Below are positions 8,122-17,661 of a stretch of DNA of 64,000 nt, in pieces (position 1 is the stretch's first letter; each line of letters begins with the position of its first letter). Below the pieces are notes generated by a model, which saw only the letters and a program-made list of their open reading frames with translations, made no database searches and was not told the origin of the DNA. This DNA comes from Streptomyces sp. MUM 203J (GTDB taxonomy: Bacteria > Actinomycetota > Actinomycetes > Streptomycetales > Streptomycetaceae), in the NCBI RefSeq assembly GCF_022414595.1, contig NZ_JADWYO010000003.1, positions 62,001 through 126,000 on the forward strand, written 5' to 3'. Both the position numbers and the translations under genes were made by a program.

Positions 8122-9567
8122 CTACGCACCTGCCGTGCCCGGGGGCGGCGTCGGCGCGCCGGGCAGGCGGATCACCGCGAGGGTGCCGCCGCCGTCGGCA
8201 GGGGTGAGCGCGACCTCGCCTCCCGCCCGGCCGACCGTACGGGCCACGATGGACAGACCCAGGCCGGAACCGGGCAGCGACCGGGCCGACGGAGAGCGCC
8301 AGAACCGGTCGAAGACATGCGGGAGTTCGTCCGCGGGAATGCCCGGCCCGTGGTCCCGTACCGTGAGCCGCCCGTCCAGCAGGCCCACCTCCACCTCCCC
8401 GCCCGGCGGGGAGAACTTCACCGCGTTGTCCAGGACGTTGACCAGGGCCCGCTCCAGCGCCGCAGGCTCCGCCCGTACGTACCAGGGGCGGATGTCCTGT
8501 GTGAACGTCAGCTCCGGACCGCGCAGCCGGGCCCGGGCCAGGGCCGTGCCGAGGATGTCGTGCAGCCCCACCACCTCCAGGCGGCCGGGCGGCGCCGCGT
8601 CCGGACGGGACAGCTCCTGAAGGTCCCCGATCAGCGCCGCCAGCTCCGTCATCTGCGCCTTCACGGAGGCCAGCAGGGCCTTCCGGTCCTCCGGCGGGAT
8701 CGCCCGGCCGGTCTCCTCGCTGCGCGCGAGCAGATCGATGTTGGTGCGGAGGGACGTGAGCGGGGTACGCAGCTCGTGCCCGGCGTCCGCGATCAGCTGC
8801 GCCTGCCGGTCGCGGGACGAGGCCAGCGCGGCCGTCATCGCGTTGAACGAACGGGACAGGCGGGCGATCTCGTCCTCGCCCTCCGCCGGGATCCGTACGG
8901 TCAGGTCCTCCGTACGGGCCACGTGCTCCACCGCCTCCGTCAGCCGGTCCACCGGCTTCAGCCCGGCCCGCGCCACCCACAGCCCCGCCGCCCCGGCGCC
9001 GATGACACCGATCCCGGCGAGCGCGGCCAGCAGCAGGGCGAGGCGGTCGAGCGACGCGTCGATCTCGGTGAGCGGACGGGCGATCGAGACGGCCACGGTG
9101 ACCGGGCGGCCCCTGCCGGGCACGCGGACGGTCTCCTGCACGGTGCGGACCCGGACCGCCTCGCCGCTGTCGGTACGGGAGGTGTGCAGCGCGTCCTCCC
9201 GGGTGCCGGCCGCGACGGCGAGGTCCACCTCCCGCACCTGCACGGCGCGCGAGTACGGCACCACACAGCGGCTGCCGTCCGTGCCGACCAGCTGGATGTA
9301 CGCGAACCCGGGCCGCGCCGCGTCCTCCGCGGTCGTCGCGCCGGTCCGGCAGGCGACCAGCGCGTCCGCCAGCTGCTCCCGGGGCGCGCGGGTGTTCCGC
9401 AGCGAGGTGTCCAGCTCGTCCAGCAGCTGCGCCCGGGTCAGCAGCCAGGCGGCCACCGACACGGCGGCGACGGCCAGCGCGACCGCGGTCGCCGTCAGCA
9501 GCGCGAGGCGGGAGCGCAGGGGCATGCTCCGGAGGCGCCTCAGGGGGCCGCCGGACCTGTCGTTCAC
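8122..9567 (-). CDS. Sensor histidine kinase (MprB-like)
   Basis: A 481-residue membrane sensor. TM1 at ~20-42, an extracytoplasmic sensor of ~130 residues with two Cys, and TM2 at ~175-200 lead to HAMP, the phospho-acceptor H-box ([14 protein letters not shown], ~265) and a HATPase domain with N box ([10 protein letters not shown]), G1 (DHGPGIP) and G2 (GSGLGLSIV). The start overlaps the response-regulator stop by 4 bp. Together with the upstream protease it forms a protease-regulator-kinase operon resembling mycobacterial pepD-mprAB, suggesting envelope-stress sensing; that role is inferred from layout. Confidence 0.92.
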   Translation of the reverse strand: MNDRSGGPLRRLRSMPLRSRLALLTATAVALAVAAVSVAAWLLTRAQLLDELDTSLRNTRAPREQLADALVACRTGATTAEDAARPGFAYIQLVGTDGSRCVVPYSRAVQVREVDLAVAAGTREDALHTSRTDSGEAVRVRTVQETVRVPGRGRPVTVAVSIARPLTEIDASLDRLALLLAALAGIGVIGAGAAGLWVARAGLKPVDRLTEAVEHVARTEDLTVRIPAEGEDEIARLSRSFNAMTAALASSRDRQAQLIADAGHELRTPLTSLRTNIDLLARSEETGRAIPPEDRKALLASVKAQMTELAALIGDLQELSRPDAAPPGRLEVVGLHDILGTALARARLRGPELTFTQDIRPWYVRAEPAALERALVNVLDNAVKFSPPGGEVEVGLLDGRLTVRDHGPGIPADELPHVFDRFWRSPSARSLPGSGLGLSIVARTVGRAGGEVALTPADGGGTLAVIRLPGAPTPPPGTAGA

Positions 9568-10304
9568 TCGCCGCCCCCGTCGCGGAGCACGTACCCGACC
9601 CCGCGCACCGTGTGCACCAGGCGCGGCTCGCCGCCGGCCTCCGTCTTGCGGCGCAGGTACATCACGTACACGTCGAGCGAGTTCGAGGTCGGTTCGAAGT
9701 CGAAGCCCCAGACCGCCTTCAGGATCTGCTCCCGGGTCAGCACCTGCCGGGGGTGGGCCAGGAACATCTCCAGCAGCGTGAACTCGGTCCGGGTCAGACC
9801 GACCCGGCGCCCGCCCCGGGTGACCTCGCGGGTGGCGAGGTTCATACGGAGGTCCGCGAAGGTGAGGGTGTCGTCGGCGGGGCCCCCGGTGCCGTCGTCG
9901 GGGGCCGTCGTCGCGTACGAGCTGCGGCGCAGCAGCGCGCGGATGCGGGCGAACAGCTCGTCCAGCTCGAACGGCTTCACCAGGTAGTCGTCCGCGCCCG
10001 CGTCCAGGCCGGTGACCCGGTCCCCGACGGTGTCGCGGGCGGTGAGCATCAGGATCGGCACGGTCGAGCCGGACGCCCGGACGCGGCGGGCGGCGGTGAG
10101 GCCGTCCATGCGGGGCATCTGCACGTCCAGGACGATCAGATCGGGTGCGTACGACTCCGCCTTCGCGAGGGCGTCCAGGCCGTCGACGGCGACCTCCGTG
10201 CCGTATCCCTCGAAGGCGAGGCTGCGGCGGAGGGCCTCGCGGACGGCGGGCTCGTCGTCGACGACGAGGATGCGGTCGGGCTGCGGCTCACCGGTGGTGT
10301 TCAT
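9564..10304 (-). CDS. OmpR-family response regulator
   Basis: A 246-residue regulator. The receiver domain (~12-125) has the acidic pair DDE, the phospho-Asp in [13 protein letters not shown], and Lys in [10 protein letters not shown]. The C-terminal winged helix (~150-243) carries [11 protein letters not shown] and [17 protein letters not shown]. It is the cognate partner of the kinase encoded 4 bp downstream. The ATG at 10304 follows the protease gene by 21 bp. Confidence 0.94.
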   Translation of the reverse strand: MNTTGEPQPDRILVVDDEPAVREALRRSLAFEGYGTEVAVDGLDALAKAESYAPDLIVLDVQMPRMDGLTAARRVRASGSTVPILMLTARDTVGDRVTGLDAGADDYLVKPFELDELFARIRALLRRSSYATTAPDDGTGGPADDTLTFADLRMNLATREVTRGGRRVGLTRTEFTLLEMFLAHPRQVLTREQILKAVWGFDFEPTSNSLDVYVMYLRRKTEAGGEPRLVHTVRGVGYVLRDGGGE

Positions 10305-10325
10305 GGTCCTCAGCGTGGCACGGGG

Positions 10326-11375
10326 TCAGTCGCCGGAGCGGAGCCTGTCCAGGTCCGCCTTCACGGTGTCGACCGGGATGGCGAAGCCGAGACCGACGCT
10401 TCCGGCGGTGGAGCCGCTGTCGGCGCCGGCCGGGGAGTACATGGCGGAGTTGATGCCGATGATCTCGCCGTTCATGTCGATCAGGGCGCCGCCGGAGTTG
10501 CCGGGGTTGAGGGACGCGTCGGTCTGGATGGCCTGGTAGGTGGTGGTGGAGGAGCCGGTGTCGCCGTTGAACTGCTGCCCGCCGAACTCGAAGGGCCAGC
10601 CTTGGCGGCTGCCGCCGTCCTCGCCGTCCCTGGGAACGGTGACGTCGCGGTCCAGGGCGGACACGATGCCGCTGGTGACCGTGCCGGTCAGGCCCTCGGG
10701 GGAGCCGATGGCGACGACCTCGTCTCCGACCCGGAGCGCGTCGGAGTCACCGAGCGTGGCCGCCTTCAGGCCCTCGGCGCCCCGGAGCTTGATGAGGGCC
10801 AGGTCCTTGTCGGGGTCGGTGCCGAGGACGTCGGCGGTGTAGGCGGTGCCGTCGCTGAGCCGGACCTGGATCCGGGAGGCGCCGGAGACGACGTGGTTGT
10901 TGGTGACGATCTCGCCGTCGGCGGTGATGACGACGCCGGAGCCGGTGGACTGGCCCTCGCCTCCGTCCGCCCTGATCTCCACGATGCTGGGGGACACCGC
11001 TTCGGCCACGCCCGCGACGGTGCTCTTGCCGGACGCGGAGACGTTGGTGCCGGTGACGGGGGAGGCGCCGGTGGGGGTGACCCGCTCGCCCGCGGCCAGG
11101 CGCTGGGCCAGCGCGCCCGCGCCCCCGCCGAGGACGGCGGCGGCGACCGCGACGGCGGCGACCAGTGCGACGGGGCGCCGGGCGCGGCGCCGGTGCCCGG
11201 CGGGCCCCGCCGGGGCATCGGCTCCCGGGGGCTCACCCCCGTGGCCTCCGGGCCGGACGGCGACGCCGGGCTCACCGCCGACCGGCCGGGCCGGGGCGTA
11301 CGGGGGCGGCGGCGGAGAGCCGGATCCGTACTGCTGCGGGTCGTCGTCGCCGTGGCGGCGGTGGTAGTCCGTCAT
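10326..11375 (-). CDS. HtrA-like membrane serine protease lacking a PDZ domain
   Basis: A 349-residue S1C/trypsin-like protease. A Pro/Gly-rich cytoplasmic N-terminus (~1-65) is followed by one transmembrane helix (~68-90) and an extracytoplasmic protease domain (~110-345). The catalytic triad is visible: His in TNNHVVSG, Asp in DKDLALIKL, Ser in NPGNSGGAL. The protein stops about ten residues after the protease fold (VDTVKADLDRLRSGD), so the PDZ domain found in DegP and PepD is missing. It is the first gene of the operon with the two-component system. Confidence 0.92.
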   Translation of the reverse strand: MTDYHRRHGDDDPQQYGSGSPPPPPYAPARPVGGEPGVAVRPGGHGGEPPGADAPAGPAGHRRRARRPVALVAAVAVAAAVLGGGAGALAQRLAAGERVTPTGASPVTGTNVSASGKSTVAGVAEAVSPSIVEIRADGGEGQSTGSGVVITADGEIVTNNHVVSGASRIQVRLSDGTAYTADVLGTDPDKDLALIKLRGAEGLKAATLGDSDALRVGDEVVAIGSPEGLTGTVTSGIVSALDRDVTVPRDGEDGGSRQGWPFEFGGQQFNGDTGSSTTTYQAIQTDASLNPGNSGGALIDMNGEIIGINSAMYSPAGADSGSTAGSVGLGFAIPVDTVKADLDRLRSGD

Positions 11376-11588
11376 GGCTATGACTGTGGGGCACGGAGAT
11401 GAGAGCCGTCTGAGGACGCGGTGAGAAGCCCGACAGAAGTGGTGATCCTGAAGTTCCGCTTCCGGAAGGCCGTCAACTCCTTTGATTTAAAGGTCAGTTG
11501 GCGTTCATTCCCTTGCATGGCCAGAAAGGGCCCACCTAGACTCCGGGGCGGTCACCGTGACCGGGACGCATCTTCACAGGGGGTCACC

Positions 11589-12005
11589 ATGCGTACGAAG
11601 CGGGCCAGCAGAACACTGTCCGTCGTCAGCGCGGCGGCGATCGGTCTGGGCGTCGCCCTGACGGCGAGCCCCGCCGCACATGCCGCGACGACGTGCGACA
11701 GCAGGTACAAGGGGACCGTCGAGAGCGCCGCCGTGAAGGCCACCGTGTGGTTCACCAAGTGCAGCGACGGAAGGAAGAAGGCCTGGGGCACGGTCTGGGA
11801 CAAGAAGGCCGACAGCCGCTCCGCGTACGCGATCTTCGACACCCGCGGCTACGGCGTCGTCAGCATCAGGAACAGCAAGGGTTCCGGCACGTCCATGTCC
11901 TACAGCACCGCGCTGCCGTCACAGACCAGCAAGGTCACCGTGACGGTCAAGGCGTGCAGCACCTGGGGCTGCGGCGACTCGGCCAGCAAGACGTTCTACT
12001 TCTGA
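11589..12005 (+). CDS. Small secreted protein, unknown function
   Basis: A 138-residue precursor. I took the ATG at 11589 (GGGGGTCACC before it) because it starts a classical signal peptide (MRTKRASRTLSVVSAAAIGL... AHA-A, cleavage near residue 34). The mature ~104 residues are rich in Lys, Ser and Thr and contain four Cys (TTCDS, KCSDG, KACSTWGCGD), which could form two disulfides. The pattern suggests a small extracellular beta-sheet protein. I do not recognise a named family. Confidence 0.8.
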   Translation: MRTKRASRTLSVVSAAAIGLGVALTASPAAHAATTCDSRYKGTVESAAVKATVWFTKCSDGRKKAWGTVWDKKADSRSAYAIFDTRGYGVVSIRNSKGSGTSMSYSTALPSQTSKVTVTVKACSTWGCGDSASKTFYF

Positions 12006-12051
12006 TTCTGACCGACAGCCGTCGGCCACCGACGCGACAGCGCTGAAGGCC

Positions 12052-12078
12052 CCTGGCCCCGCACCGTGCGGGGCCAGG
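12052..12078. terminator. Hairpin terminator between convergent genes
   Basis: Near-perfect 12-13-bp GC stem (12052-12064 with 12066-12078) between the small secreted-protein gene and the LacI-type regulator gene. Confidence 0.75.
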
Positions 12079-12093
12079 TCCCTCACCCGCGCG

Positions 12094-13122
12094 TCAGGTG
12101 CCGTCGCAGCCGCAGCTCCGGCGTACCACCAGCGCCGACGGGAACTGCTTCACCCGCTCCCGGCGGGAGCCGGCCACGCGGAGTCCGTCGTCGAGGACCA
12201 GGTCCACCGCCGCGCGGCCCATCGCGGGGCGGTCGGAGGAGACCGTCGTCAGCGGCGGGTCCGTCAGGGCCGCCTCCTTGACGTCGTCGAAGCCCGCGAC
12301 CGCCAGGTCCCCCGGCACGTCCAGCCGCAGCTCGCGGGCGGCGCGCAGGACACCGATGGCCTGGTCGTCGGTCGAGCAGAAGATCGCGGGCGGCCGGTCC
12401 GGGCCCGACAGGACCTTCAGGGCCACCTCGTAGGCGTCGTACCGGTTGAAGGGCGCGTGGAAGAGGCGGCCCTCGGTCGACCGGCCGGACTCGACCATGG
12501 CGCGGCGCCAGCCCTCGACGTGGTCGGTCACCGGGTCGCCCACCGCGGGTGTGCCCTCGACGCCGCCCATACAGGCCACGTACGCGTGCCCGTGCTCCAG
12601 CAGATGCCGGGTCGCCAGCTGGGCGCCGCCGATGTCGTCCGTCACGACCGCGATGTCGTCGATGGCCTCGGGCCGCTCGTGCAGCAGCACCAGCCGCGCG
12701 TCCCACGCCTCGATCTCCGCCGCCGCCCGCTCGCTCAGGCCCTGGCTGACCAGGATCAGCCCGGCGACCCGCATCCCGAGGAACGCCCGCAGATAGTGCA
12801 GCTCCCGTTCGTTCCGGTAGTCGGAGTTGCCGACCAGGACCATCTTTCCGCGGTCCGCCGCCGCCCGCTCCACCGCGTGCGCCATCTCCGCGAAGAACGG
12901 CTGCCGCGCGTCCGGCACGATCATGCCTATGAGGTCCGTGCGCCGCGACGCCATCGCCTGGGCGACCCGGTCGGGCCGGTAGCCCAGCTCCCTGATCGCT
13001 GCGAGGACACGCTCGCGCGTGGCCGGGGCGACCGGCCGGGGTCCGTTGTTGATGACGTAGCTCACGACCGCGGTCGACGTACCCGCCAGTCGTGCCACAT
13101 CGTCCCGCGTCACCTTGGCCAC
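12094..13122 (-). CDS. LacI-family transcriptional regulator
   Basis: A 342-residue repressor. The N-terminal HTH is complete ([20 protein letters not shown], followed by a hinge helix at ~50-60), and a periplasmic-binding-protein-like sensor domain spans ~65-335 ([20 protein letters not shown]). The C-terminus RRSCGCDGT is usual for Streptomyces members of this family. No sugar-transport or catabolic genes adjoin it, so the ligand is unknown. It is encoded just downstream of glnR on the same strand. Confidence 0.92.
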   Translation of the reverse strand: MAKVTRDDVARLAGTSTAVVSYVINNGPRPVAPATRERVLAAIRELGYRPDRVAQAMASRRTDLIGMIVPDARQPFFAEMAHAVERAAADRGKMVLVGNSDYRNERELHYLRAFLGMRVAGLILVSQGLSERAAAEIEAWDARLVLLHERPEAIDDIAVVTDDIGGAQLATRHLLEHGHAYVACMGGVEGTPAVGDPVTDHVEGWRRAMVESGRSTEGRLFHAPFNRYDAYEVALKVLSGPDRPPAIFCSTDDQAIGVLRAARELRLDVPGDLAVAGFDDVKEAALTDPPLTTVSSDRPAMGRAAVDLVLDDGLRVAGSRRERVKQFPSALVVRRSCGCDGT

Positions 13123-13146
13123 GCGCGGCAGTCTACGCGGGGTGAC

Positions 13147-13965
13147 CTACCTCTGGGCAGGTCGCACGGCTGCTTCCTGTGCTTCCTTCGGGTTCTCCGT
13201 GTCGCCCATACGGAGGATGTCCGGCGTGTCCTTCTTGGTGCGCGCCGCCTTCTGTGCACCCGCCGCCCTGGCCTCCTCGGCCGCGCGCTCCACCTTCTCG
13301 GGCGCCACGAACCGGTAGCCCACGTTCCGGACCGTGCCGATCAGCGACTCGTGCTCCGGGCCCAGCTTCGCCCGCAGCCGCCGTACGTGGACGTCGACCG
13401 TCCGCGTACCGCCGAAGTAGTCGTAACCCCACACCTCCTGGAGCAGCTGGGCGCGGGTGAAGACCCGGCCGGGGTGCTGCGCCAGGTACTTCAGCAGCTC
13501 GAACTCCTTGAAGGTCAGGTCCAGGACCCGTCCCTTCAGCTTCGCGCTGTACGTGGCCTCGTCCACCGACAGGTCGCCGTTGCGGATCTCCATGGGCGAG
13601 TCGTCCGTGGTCAGCTGCTGGCGGCCGGTCGCCAGCCGCAGCCGCGCCTCCACCTCGGCGGGGCCCGCGGTGTCCAGCAGGACGTCGTCCACGCCCCAGT
13701 CGGCGGTGACGGCGGCGAGGCCGCCCTCGGTCACCACGAGCAGCAGCGGGCAGCCGGGACCCGTGGAGCGGAGCAGCTGGCACAGCGACCGCACCTGCGG
13801 CAGGTCGCGGCGGCCGTCGACCAGGATGACGTCCGCCCCGGGGGTGTCCACCAGCGCGGGGCCCTCGGCGGGTGCCACGCGCACGTTGTGCAGCAGCAGG
13901 CCGAGCGCCGGAAGTACCTCGGTCGACGGCTGGAGGGCGTTCGTGAGGAGCAGCAGAGAACTCAT
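13147..13965 (-). CDS. glnR: Global nitrogen regulator GlnR
   Basis: A 272-residue atypical OmpR-family regulator. The start [18 protein letters not shown] is the characteristic GlnR N-terminus; a longer in-frame start would begin inside a repeat element. The receiver-like domain (~1-115) keeps an Asp in [13 protein letters not shown] but lacks the normal phosphorylation pocket, consistent with GlnR being an orphan regulator without a kinase. The winged helix at ~130-230 includes [10 protein letters not shown] and [13 protein letters not shown]. In Streptomyces, GlnR controls glnA, amtB, nir and nas genes. The ribosome-binding site (GGGAGGGACG) lies at the edge of a dispersed palindromic repeat. 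Confidence 0.96.
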   Translation of the reverse strand: MSSLLLLTNALQPSTEVLPALGLLLHNVRVAPAEGPALVDTPGADVILVDGRRDLPQVRSLCQLLRSTGPGCPLLLVVTEGGLAAVTADWGVDDVLLDTAGPAEVEARLRLATGRQQLTTDDSPMEIRNGDLSVDEATYSAKLKGRVLDLTFKEFELLKYLAQHPGRVFTRAQLLQEVWGYDYFGGTRTVDVHVRRLRAKLGPEHESLIGTVRNVGYRFVAPEKVERAAEEARAAGAQKAARTKKDTPDILRMGDTENPKEAQEAAVRPAQR

Positions 13966-13973
13966 CGCGTCGT

Positions 13974-14014
13974 CCCTCCCCCGAGCCCCCGGCCCCGCTC
14001 GGGCAGGGGGGACC
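13974..14014 (-). repeat. Dispersed palindromic repeat, copy a (glnR leader)
   Basis: Read on the minus strand it has GGTCCCCCC... CTCGGGGGAGG, the same architecture as copies at 14111, 14669, 15715, 56077 and 57566. Its GGGGGAGGGA end supplies the Shine-Dalgarno stretch of glnR. Confidence 0.65.
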
Positions 14015-14019
14015 TCCAT

Positions 14020-14325
14020 CCCCGGGTCGTTCGATCGGCTCGCCCTGAGGCCCTGTGGTCGTGCACGGTCAGCTGGCCCATAACGTCGTTTCCTCCTCGG
14101 TCCCTGCGGAGGGGGGTACCCCCTTGCCCGAACGGAGCCGGGAGCCCGGGGGAGTCTGCGGCACTGCTTCTGCGGTTGGTACTGCGGCTCCCGCGCCCTG
14201 AGAGCCTTTGTTCACCCGCCTGTAACAACGGCCGGAAAACACAAAAGGACCCGGGGGCTGCTTTGCCCGGATCCTCTGGCGCCAGAATAGCCCACATGCG
14301 TTCCGGAACAGAGGGTTCATTTCAC
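14020..14325. other. Gene-free region between glnR and the decayed hydrolase
   Basis: Divergent 306-bp spacer holding repeat copy b and presumably the glnR promoter. A GTAAC-N9-GAAAAC stretch near 14222-14241 vaguely resembles a GlnR site but has the wrong spacing, so I do not call it. Confidence 0.4.
14111..14154 (+). repeat. Dispersed palindromic repeat, copy b
   Basis: GGGGGGTACCCCC, a short CCCGAxCGGxxCCGGGAG core, then CCCGGGGGAG. It lies between glnR and the hydrolase remnant. Confidence 0.65.
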
Positions 14326-15224
14326 ATGGTGGATGTCTCCTCGCTCACGCGTGGTCGGCCACGCGACACCTTGACGACCTTTTTGCGCATCTCCGACGGG
14401 GTGCGGCCGGAAGCCCGGTACGAGCCCTGCGCCACCGGTCCGGCCGGGACCTAGACGGTCCTCGCGCACGGCTCGGCGGCTCCGTGGACCGCCCCGCCGT
14501 GCGCCGCGCGGCACGGGTGCTCGCACGGCACGCGGCGGCCGTGACCTTGTCGCTCCGGGGCGCGGCCGGCCGGGTGGCCGGTCCACGCCCGGGGACCGGG
14601 AGGTCCGCGATGTGGCCTGGGCTCGCGCCCTGGGGCAGGCGCGCGTGGCGACGGCCGGTTTCTCGGGTGGGGGTCCCCCTGTCCGGGCGACGCCGAGAAC
14701 TCGGAGGAGGTTCGGTGGTGCTGCGGCACGCGGAGCTGTACGGGCAGGAGCACGGGGGGCGCACGGAAGCGCGCATCGATGCCGTCGCATCCGTCAGTGC
14801 GCCCGCGCGCTGGCATTACCGGGGTACGGATCCGATGCGCCGCGTCCACCGGCTGATCACCCGGCCGGAGGGGCGGCCGGAGGGCCGCTACGGGTTCGGT
14901 ACGCGGATCGACGACCGGGAGGGGGATCCGGTACCGCTGTCCCCGGTGGAGGCCGTGCCGCTGATCGCACCGACCCCGCTGCTCGTGGTCCACGGGGACC
15001 GGGACCCGTACTTCCCTCTGGATGACCCGCGGATGCCGGCCGAGGCGGCGGGCGGGCCGGCGGACCTGTGGCCGGAGCACGGCATGGGGCACGCCGAGAA
15101 CGCCGCCGCCGACGCACTGCCCGGGCGGCTCGGCGGCCGGCCGGCGGCGGCCGAGGCGCCGGCCGACGGAGCGGCGGAGGCGTCGGCCGGGGTGCCGGCG
15201 GCGTGGCCCATCATGGAAGCCTGA
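14326..15224 (+). pseudogene. Decayed alpha/beta hydrolase gene
   Basis: The ATG at 14326 opens a hydrolase-like N-terminus (MVDVSSLTRGRPRDTLTTFL) that meets an in-frame TAG at 14452-14454. The sequence continues recognisably as an oxyanion-region LAHG and SVDRPAVRRAARVLARHAA, but in a different frame. It shifts again to VAWARALGQARVATAGFS, the nucleophile-elbow stretch. A palindromic repeat (14669-14708) sits exactly where GFSxGG should continue. Downstream SVVLRHAELYGQEHGG to the end (PLLVVHGDRDPYFPLD, HGMGHAE) is intact and holds the Asp and His of the triad. With one stop, at least two frameshifts and an insertion, a functional product is unlikely. Confidence 0.75.
14669..14708 (+). repeat. 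Dispersed palindromic repeat, copy c, inside the hydrolase remnant
   Basis: GGGGGTCCCCCTG, a short core, then GAACTCGGAGGAG. It interrupts the nucleophile-elbow codons of the hydrolase gene, which argues that these elements move or are copied. Confidence 0.65.
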
Positions 15225-15239
15225 CGAAAGGAGCGCCCT

Positions 15240-15494
15240 ATGGCAGCGGGAACCATCCGCTACTGGGCCGCGGCCAAGGCCGCCGCCGGTACCGGCGAGG
15301 AGCCGTACGCCGCGGAGACCCTCGCCGAGGCACTGGCCGCCGCCCGCGAGCGGCACCCCGGGGAGCTGGTCCGGGTGTTGCAGCGGTGCTCGTTCCTGGT
15401 GGACGGCGATCCCGTGGGCACCCGCGGGCATGAGACGGTACGGCTGGCCGAGGGCGGCACGGTCGAGGTGCTCCCGCCGTTCGCAGGAGGGTGA
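15240..15494 (+). CDS. MoaD/ThiS-family ubiquitin-like sulfur carrier
   Basis: An 84-residue beta-grasp protein (TIRYWAAAKAAAGTGEE... VEVLPPFAGG). The C-terminal Gly-Gly is the hallmark of MoaD/ThiS proteins, which are adenylylated by an E1-like enzyme and then carry a thiocarboxylate. ATG 15240 follows a GAAAGGAG ribosome-binding site. No molybdopterin or thiamine gene adjoins it, so the acceptor pathway is open. A sulfurtransferase lies 2.4 kb downstream. Confidence 0.88.
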   Translation: MAAGTIRYWAAAKAAAGTGEEPYAAETLAEALAAARERHPGELVRVLQRCSFLVDGDPVGTRGHETVRLAEGGTVEVLPPFAGG

Positions 15495-15504
15495 ACCCCA
15501 GAGC

Positions 15505-16605
15505 ATGAGCAGTGACCAGCAGTACCCGTACGAGCCGTACCCGGCTCCCGGGACGTACGCCGACCCCGCCGCGGACCCGGACGTCGCGCAGACCTGGGAG
15601 GGGCAGACCTGGGACACCCGGCACCAGCCCGTGGTCGGGGCGACCGAGCCCTACGCGTTCCCCCAGCAGGCGGCCGCTCCGGCCGCCGGGCCCTCCGGGT
15701 ACGACGCGCCCATCGGGGGTACCCCCGGCCCGGAGAGCTTGGGGGCGTACGTGCCGCCGGTGACGGACCAGCAGCCCCCCGCCCCGCCCGCCGCCTCCGC
15801 CGAACCGGCCTACGGCGCGCCCACCACCCGGGGCAGCGCCCGGATGACGGACGCCCAGCGGGCCCGCGCCGAGGGCCGGTCACCGATCATTCCGCCCGGC
15901 ATCCAGCCCGCCGGGCTCACCGCACTGCTCGGCGTCCTGCTCGCCGTGGGCGCGGGCATCGGCCCGTACGCGCTGCTGGTGCCCGTGGTGCTGCTCCAGG
16001 CGGTCACCGCCGCCGGGTGGTTCCGGCTGAACGGCATGTGGCCCGCCCGCCAGGGCATCGCGCTGGCCTTCCTGGGCGGGGTCGTCGCGGACGGCGCGCT
16101 GCTGGCCGCGGGCCGGGAGAACGCGCCCGCCGCGATCCTCGGCACGCTCGGCGCGTGGGTGCTGCTCGTCCTGGTCCTCCAGCTGCGCAGCCACGCGGCG
16201 GCGGAGGAGCGGATGTACGGGCTGATGGCGACGGTCGTGTCCTCCGCCCTGGCGATCGTGGCGGCGGGCTTCCTGGCGGCCGAGCAGAACGCGGCCCTGG
16301 TGGGCGCCCTCGCGGTCGGCGCGGCCGTGGTCGCCCGCGCCCTGCCGCTGCCCGGGGCCGCTTCCCCGGTCGTGGCGCTGCTCGCGGCCGCGGGCGCGGG
16401 GATCGCGGCCGGCGCGGCGACCGGTGGGGGCGGCGGGCTGGTCAGCGCCGTGTTCGGGCTGGTGGCCGGGGCCTGCGGGGTGATCGGCCTGCGGGTGGCC
16501 AGCTACGACTACCCGTCCCGGTTCGTCCACATGACCGCGGGCGTCGCGCTGCCGCTCGCCCTGGCCGCCCCTGTGGTGTACCTGCTGGGGCGTGCGCTGG
16601 GATGA
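15505..16605 (+). CDS. Multipass membrane protein with disordered N-terminus
   Basis: A 366-residue protein. Residues 1-130 are Pro/Ala/Tyr-rich and probably disordered; from ~130 there are about nine closely packed hydrophobic helices (e.g. GLTALLGVLLAVGAGIGPYA). The codons for GGTPGPESLGAY overlap a dispersed palindromic repeat that reads through in frame. It starts 10 bp after the MoaD-like gene, so the two are probably co-transcribed. Function unknown. Confidence 0.8.
   Translation: MSSDQQYPYEPYPAPGTYADPAADPDVAQTWEGQTWDTRHQPVVGATEPYAFPQQAAAPAAGPSGYDAPIGGTPGPESLGAYVPPVTDQQPPAPPAASAEPAYGAPTTRGSARMTDAQRARAEGRSPIIPPGIQPAGLTALLGVLLAVGAGIGPYALLVPVVLLQAVTAAGWFRLNGMWPARQGIALAFLGGVVADGALLAAGRENAPAAILGTLGAWVLLVLVLQLRSHAAAEERMYGLMATVVSSALAIVAAGFLAAEQNAALVGALAVGAAVVARALPLPGAASPVVALLAAAGAGIAAGAATGGGGGLVSAVFGLVAGACGVIGLRVASYDYPSRFVHMTAGVALPLALAAPVVYLLGRALG
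15715..15747 (+). repeat. Dispersed palindromic repeat, copy d, in frame inside a coding region
   Basis: GGGGGTACCCCCGG... GAGAGCTTGGGGGCG. It is translated as GGTPGPESLG within the disordered N-terminus of the membrane protein. Confidence 0.6.
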
Positions 16606-16775
16606 GGCCGCGCCGGGGCGCCGCCGGTTGGCGCACGGTGCGGGTGTGGCGTGTGTGACGTCGTGTGCGGTGGGGGAACCAATCGGTAACCCAGGTCCGT
16701 ATACGCGGGTGGGGAGTAACGGACCGGCCCGTCCCGACCGGACGGGCACACCGAAAAGCGGGGGAGCGCCGACGC

Positions 16776-17465
16776 ATGCGAGCACTGCGGATACTGCTGG
16801 TCCTGGCCGTCGTCCTCGGTGGCCTGTTCGCCATCGGGGACCGGCTGGCGCTGCGCGAGGCCGAGTCCGAGGCCGCCTCGCGCATCCGGGTCTCCCAGGG
16901 CCTGTCCTCGGACCCGGCCGTGTCGATTCACGGCTTCCCGTTTCTGACGCAGGTGCTGGACAAGCGGTTCGAACAGGTCGATCTGAGCATGGCGGGGGTC
17001 GCCGCGACCGTGGGCGACAGGCAGGTGCGGGTGGGCGAGCTGACGGCCGAACTGCGGGACGTGCGGGTGGAGGGGGACTACACCCGGGCGGTCGCCGCCA
17101 CCGCGAGCGGCACGGCACGCATCTCGTACGGGGAACTGCGCAAGATCTCTGACAGCGACGTCACCCTGGAGTACGGCGGCGACGGCAAGATCAAGGTCAC
17201 CGGGACGGTGGAGATCCTGGGCCGGAAGCTCACCCGCAGCGTGCTGTCGACGGTGAGCGTCGTGGACGGCTCCACGATCAGGGTGCGGGCCGACCAGGTG
17301 CCGGGGGAGGGCATCCCCATGCTGGAGGAACTCGTCCGGCAGCGCACCGACTTCGACCGCGAGGTGGGCGGCTTCCCGGCGGGTCTGGAGATCCGCGAGG
17401 TCGAGGCGACCGCGGACGGGCTGATGGTGACGGTGGGCGGCAAGGACGTCGTCCTGACGGGCTGA
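16776..17465 (+). CDS. DUF2993 (LmeA-like) secreted/lipid-binding protein
   Basis: A 229-residue protein with an N-terminal signal or anchor helix (MRALRILLVLAVVLGGLFAI) and a body typical of DUF2993, in which a repeated beta-helix layer (SIHGFPFLTQVLDKRFEQVD, then LEIREVEATADGLMVTV) forms a TULIP-like lipid-binding fold. The mycobacterial relative LmeA acts in lipomannan maturation; here the role is probably envelope-related. ATG 16776 follows GGGGGAGCG. Confidence 0.85.
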   Translation: MRALRILLVLAVVLGGLFAIGDRLALREAESEAASRIRVSQGLSSDPAVSIHGFPFLTQVLDKRFEQVDLSMAGVAATVGDRQVRVGELTAELRDVRVEGDYTRAVAATASGTARISYGELRKISDSDVTLEYGGDGKIKVTGTVEILGRKLTRSVLSTVSVVDGSTIRVRADQVPGEGIPMLEELVRQRTDFDREVGGFPAGLEIREVEATADGLMVTVGGKDVVLTG

Positions 17466-17624
17466 CCTCCCACCGGACGGGCTTCATGGCCACATGGTGA
17501 GACGAGACCGTCCGCAGGCCAGACGAAGTGCGGGGACGGCCTCGGCGCGGCCGGACGGCGGGGCCCCCGGAACCGTCGAGGATCTCGCCATGTGGATGAT
17601 CCAGTCTCGACATATGACACGCCG

Positions 17625-17654
17625 GTGACACGGTCGCCCATCCCTCCCTACGAT
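17625..17654 (+). promoter_or_regulatory. Promoter for a leaderless leader-peptide transcript
   Basis: GTGACA (17625-17630) and TACGAT (17649-17654) are separated by 18 bp. A start about seven bases after the -10 element falls on or next to the ATG at 17662, so the leader-peptide mRNA would be leaderless. Confidence 0.5.
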
Positions 17655-17661
17655 CGGGGCC

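Noticed and set aside
6212..8980. A 922-codon open frame opposite the 5'-nucleotidase and kinase genes
   Set aside because: It is an antisense shadow caused by GC-rich codon bias; its protein is Val/Gly/Ala/Asp-rich without any domain.
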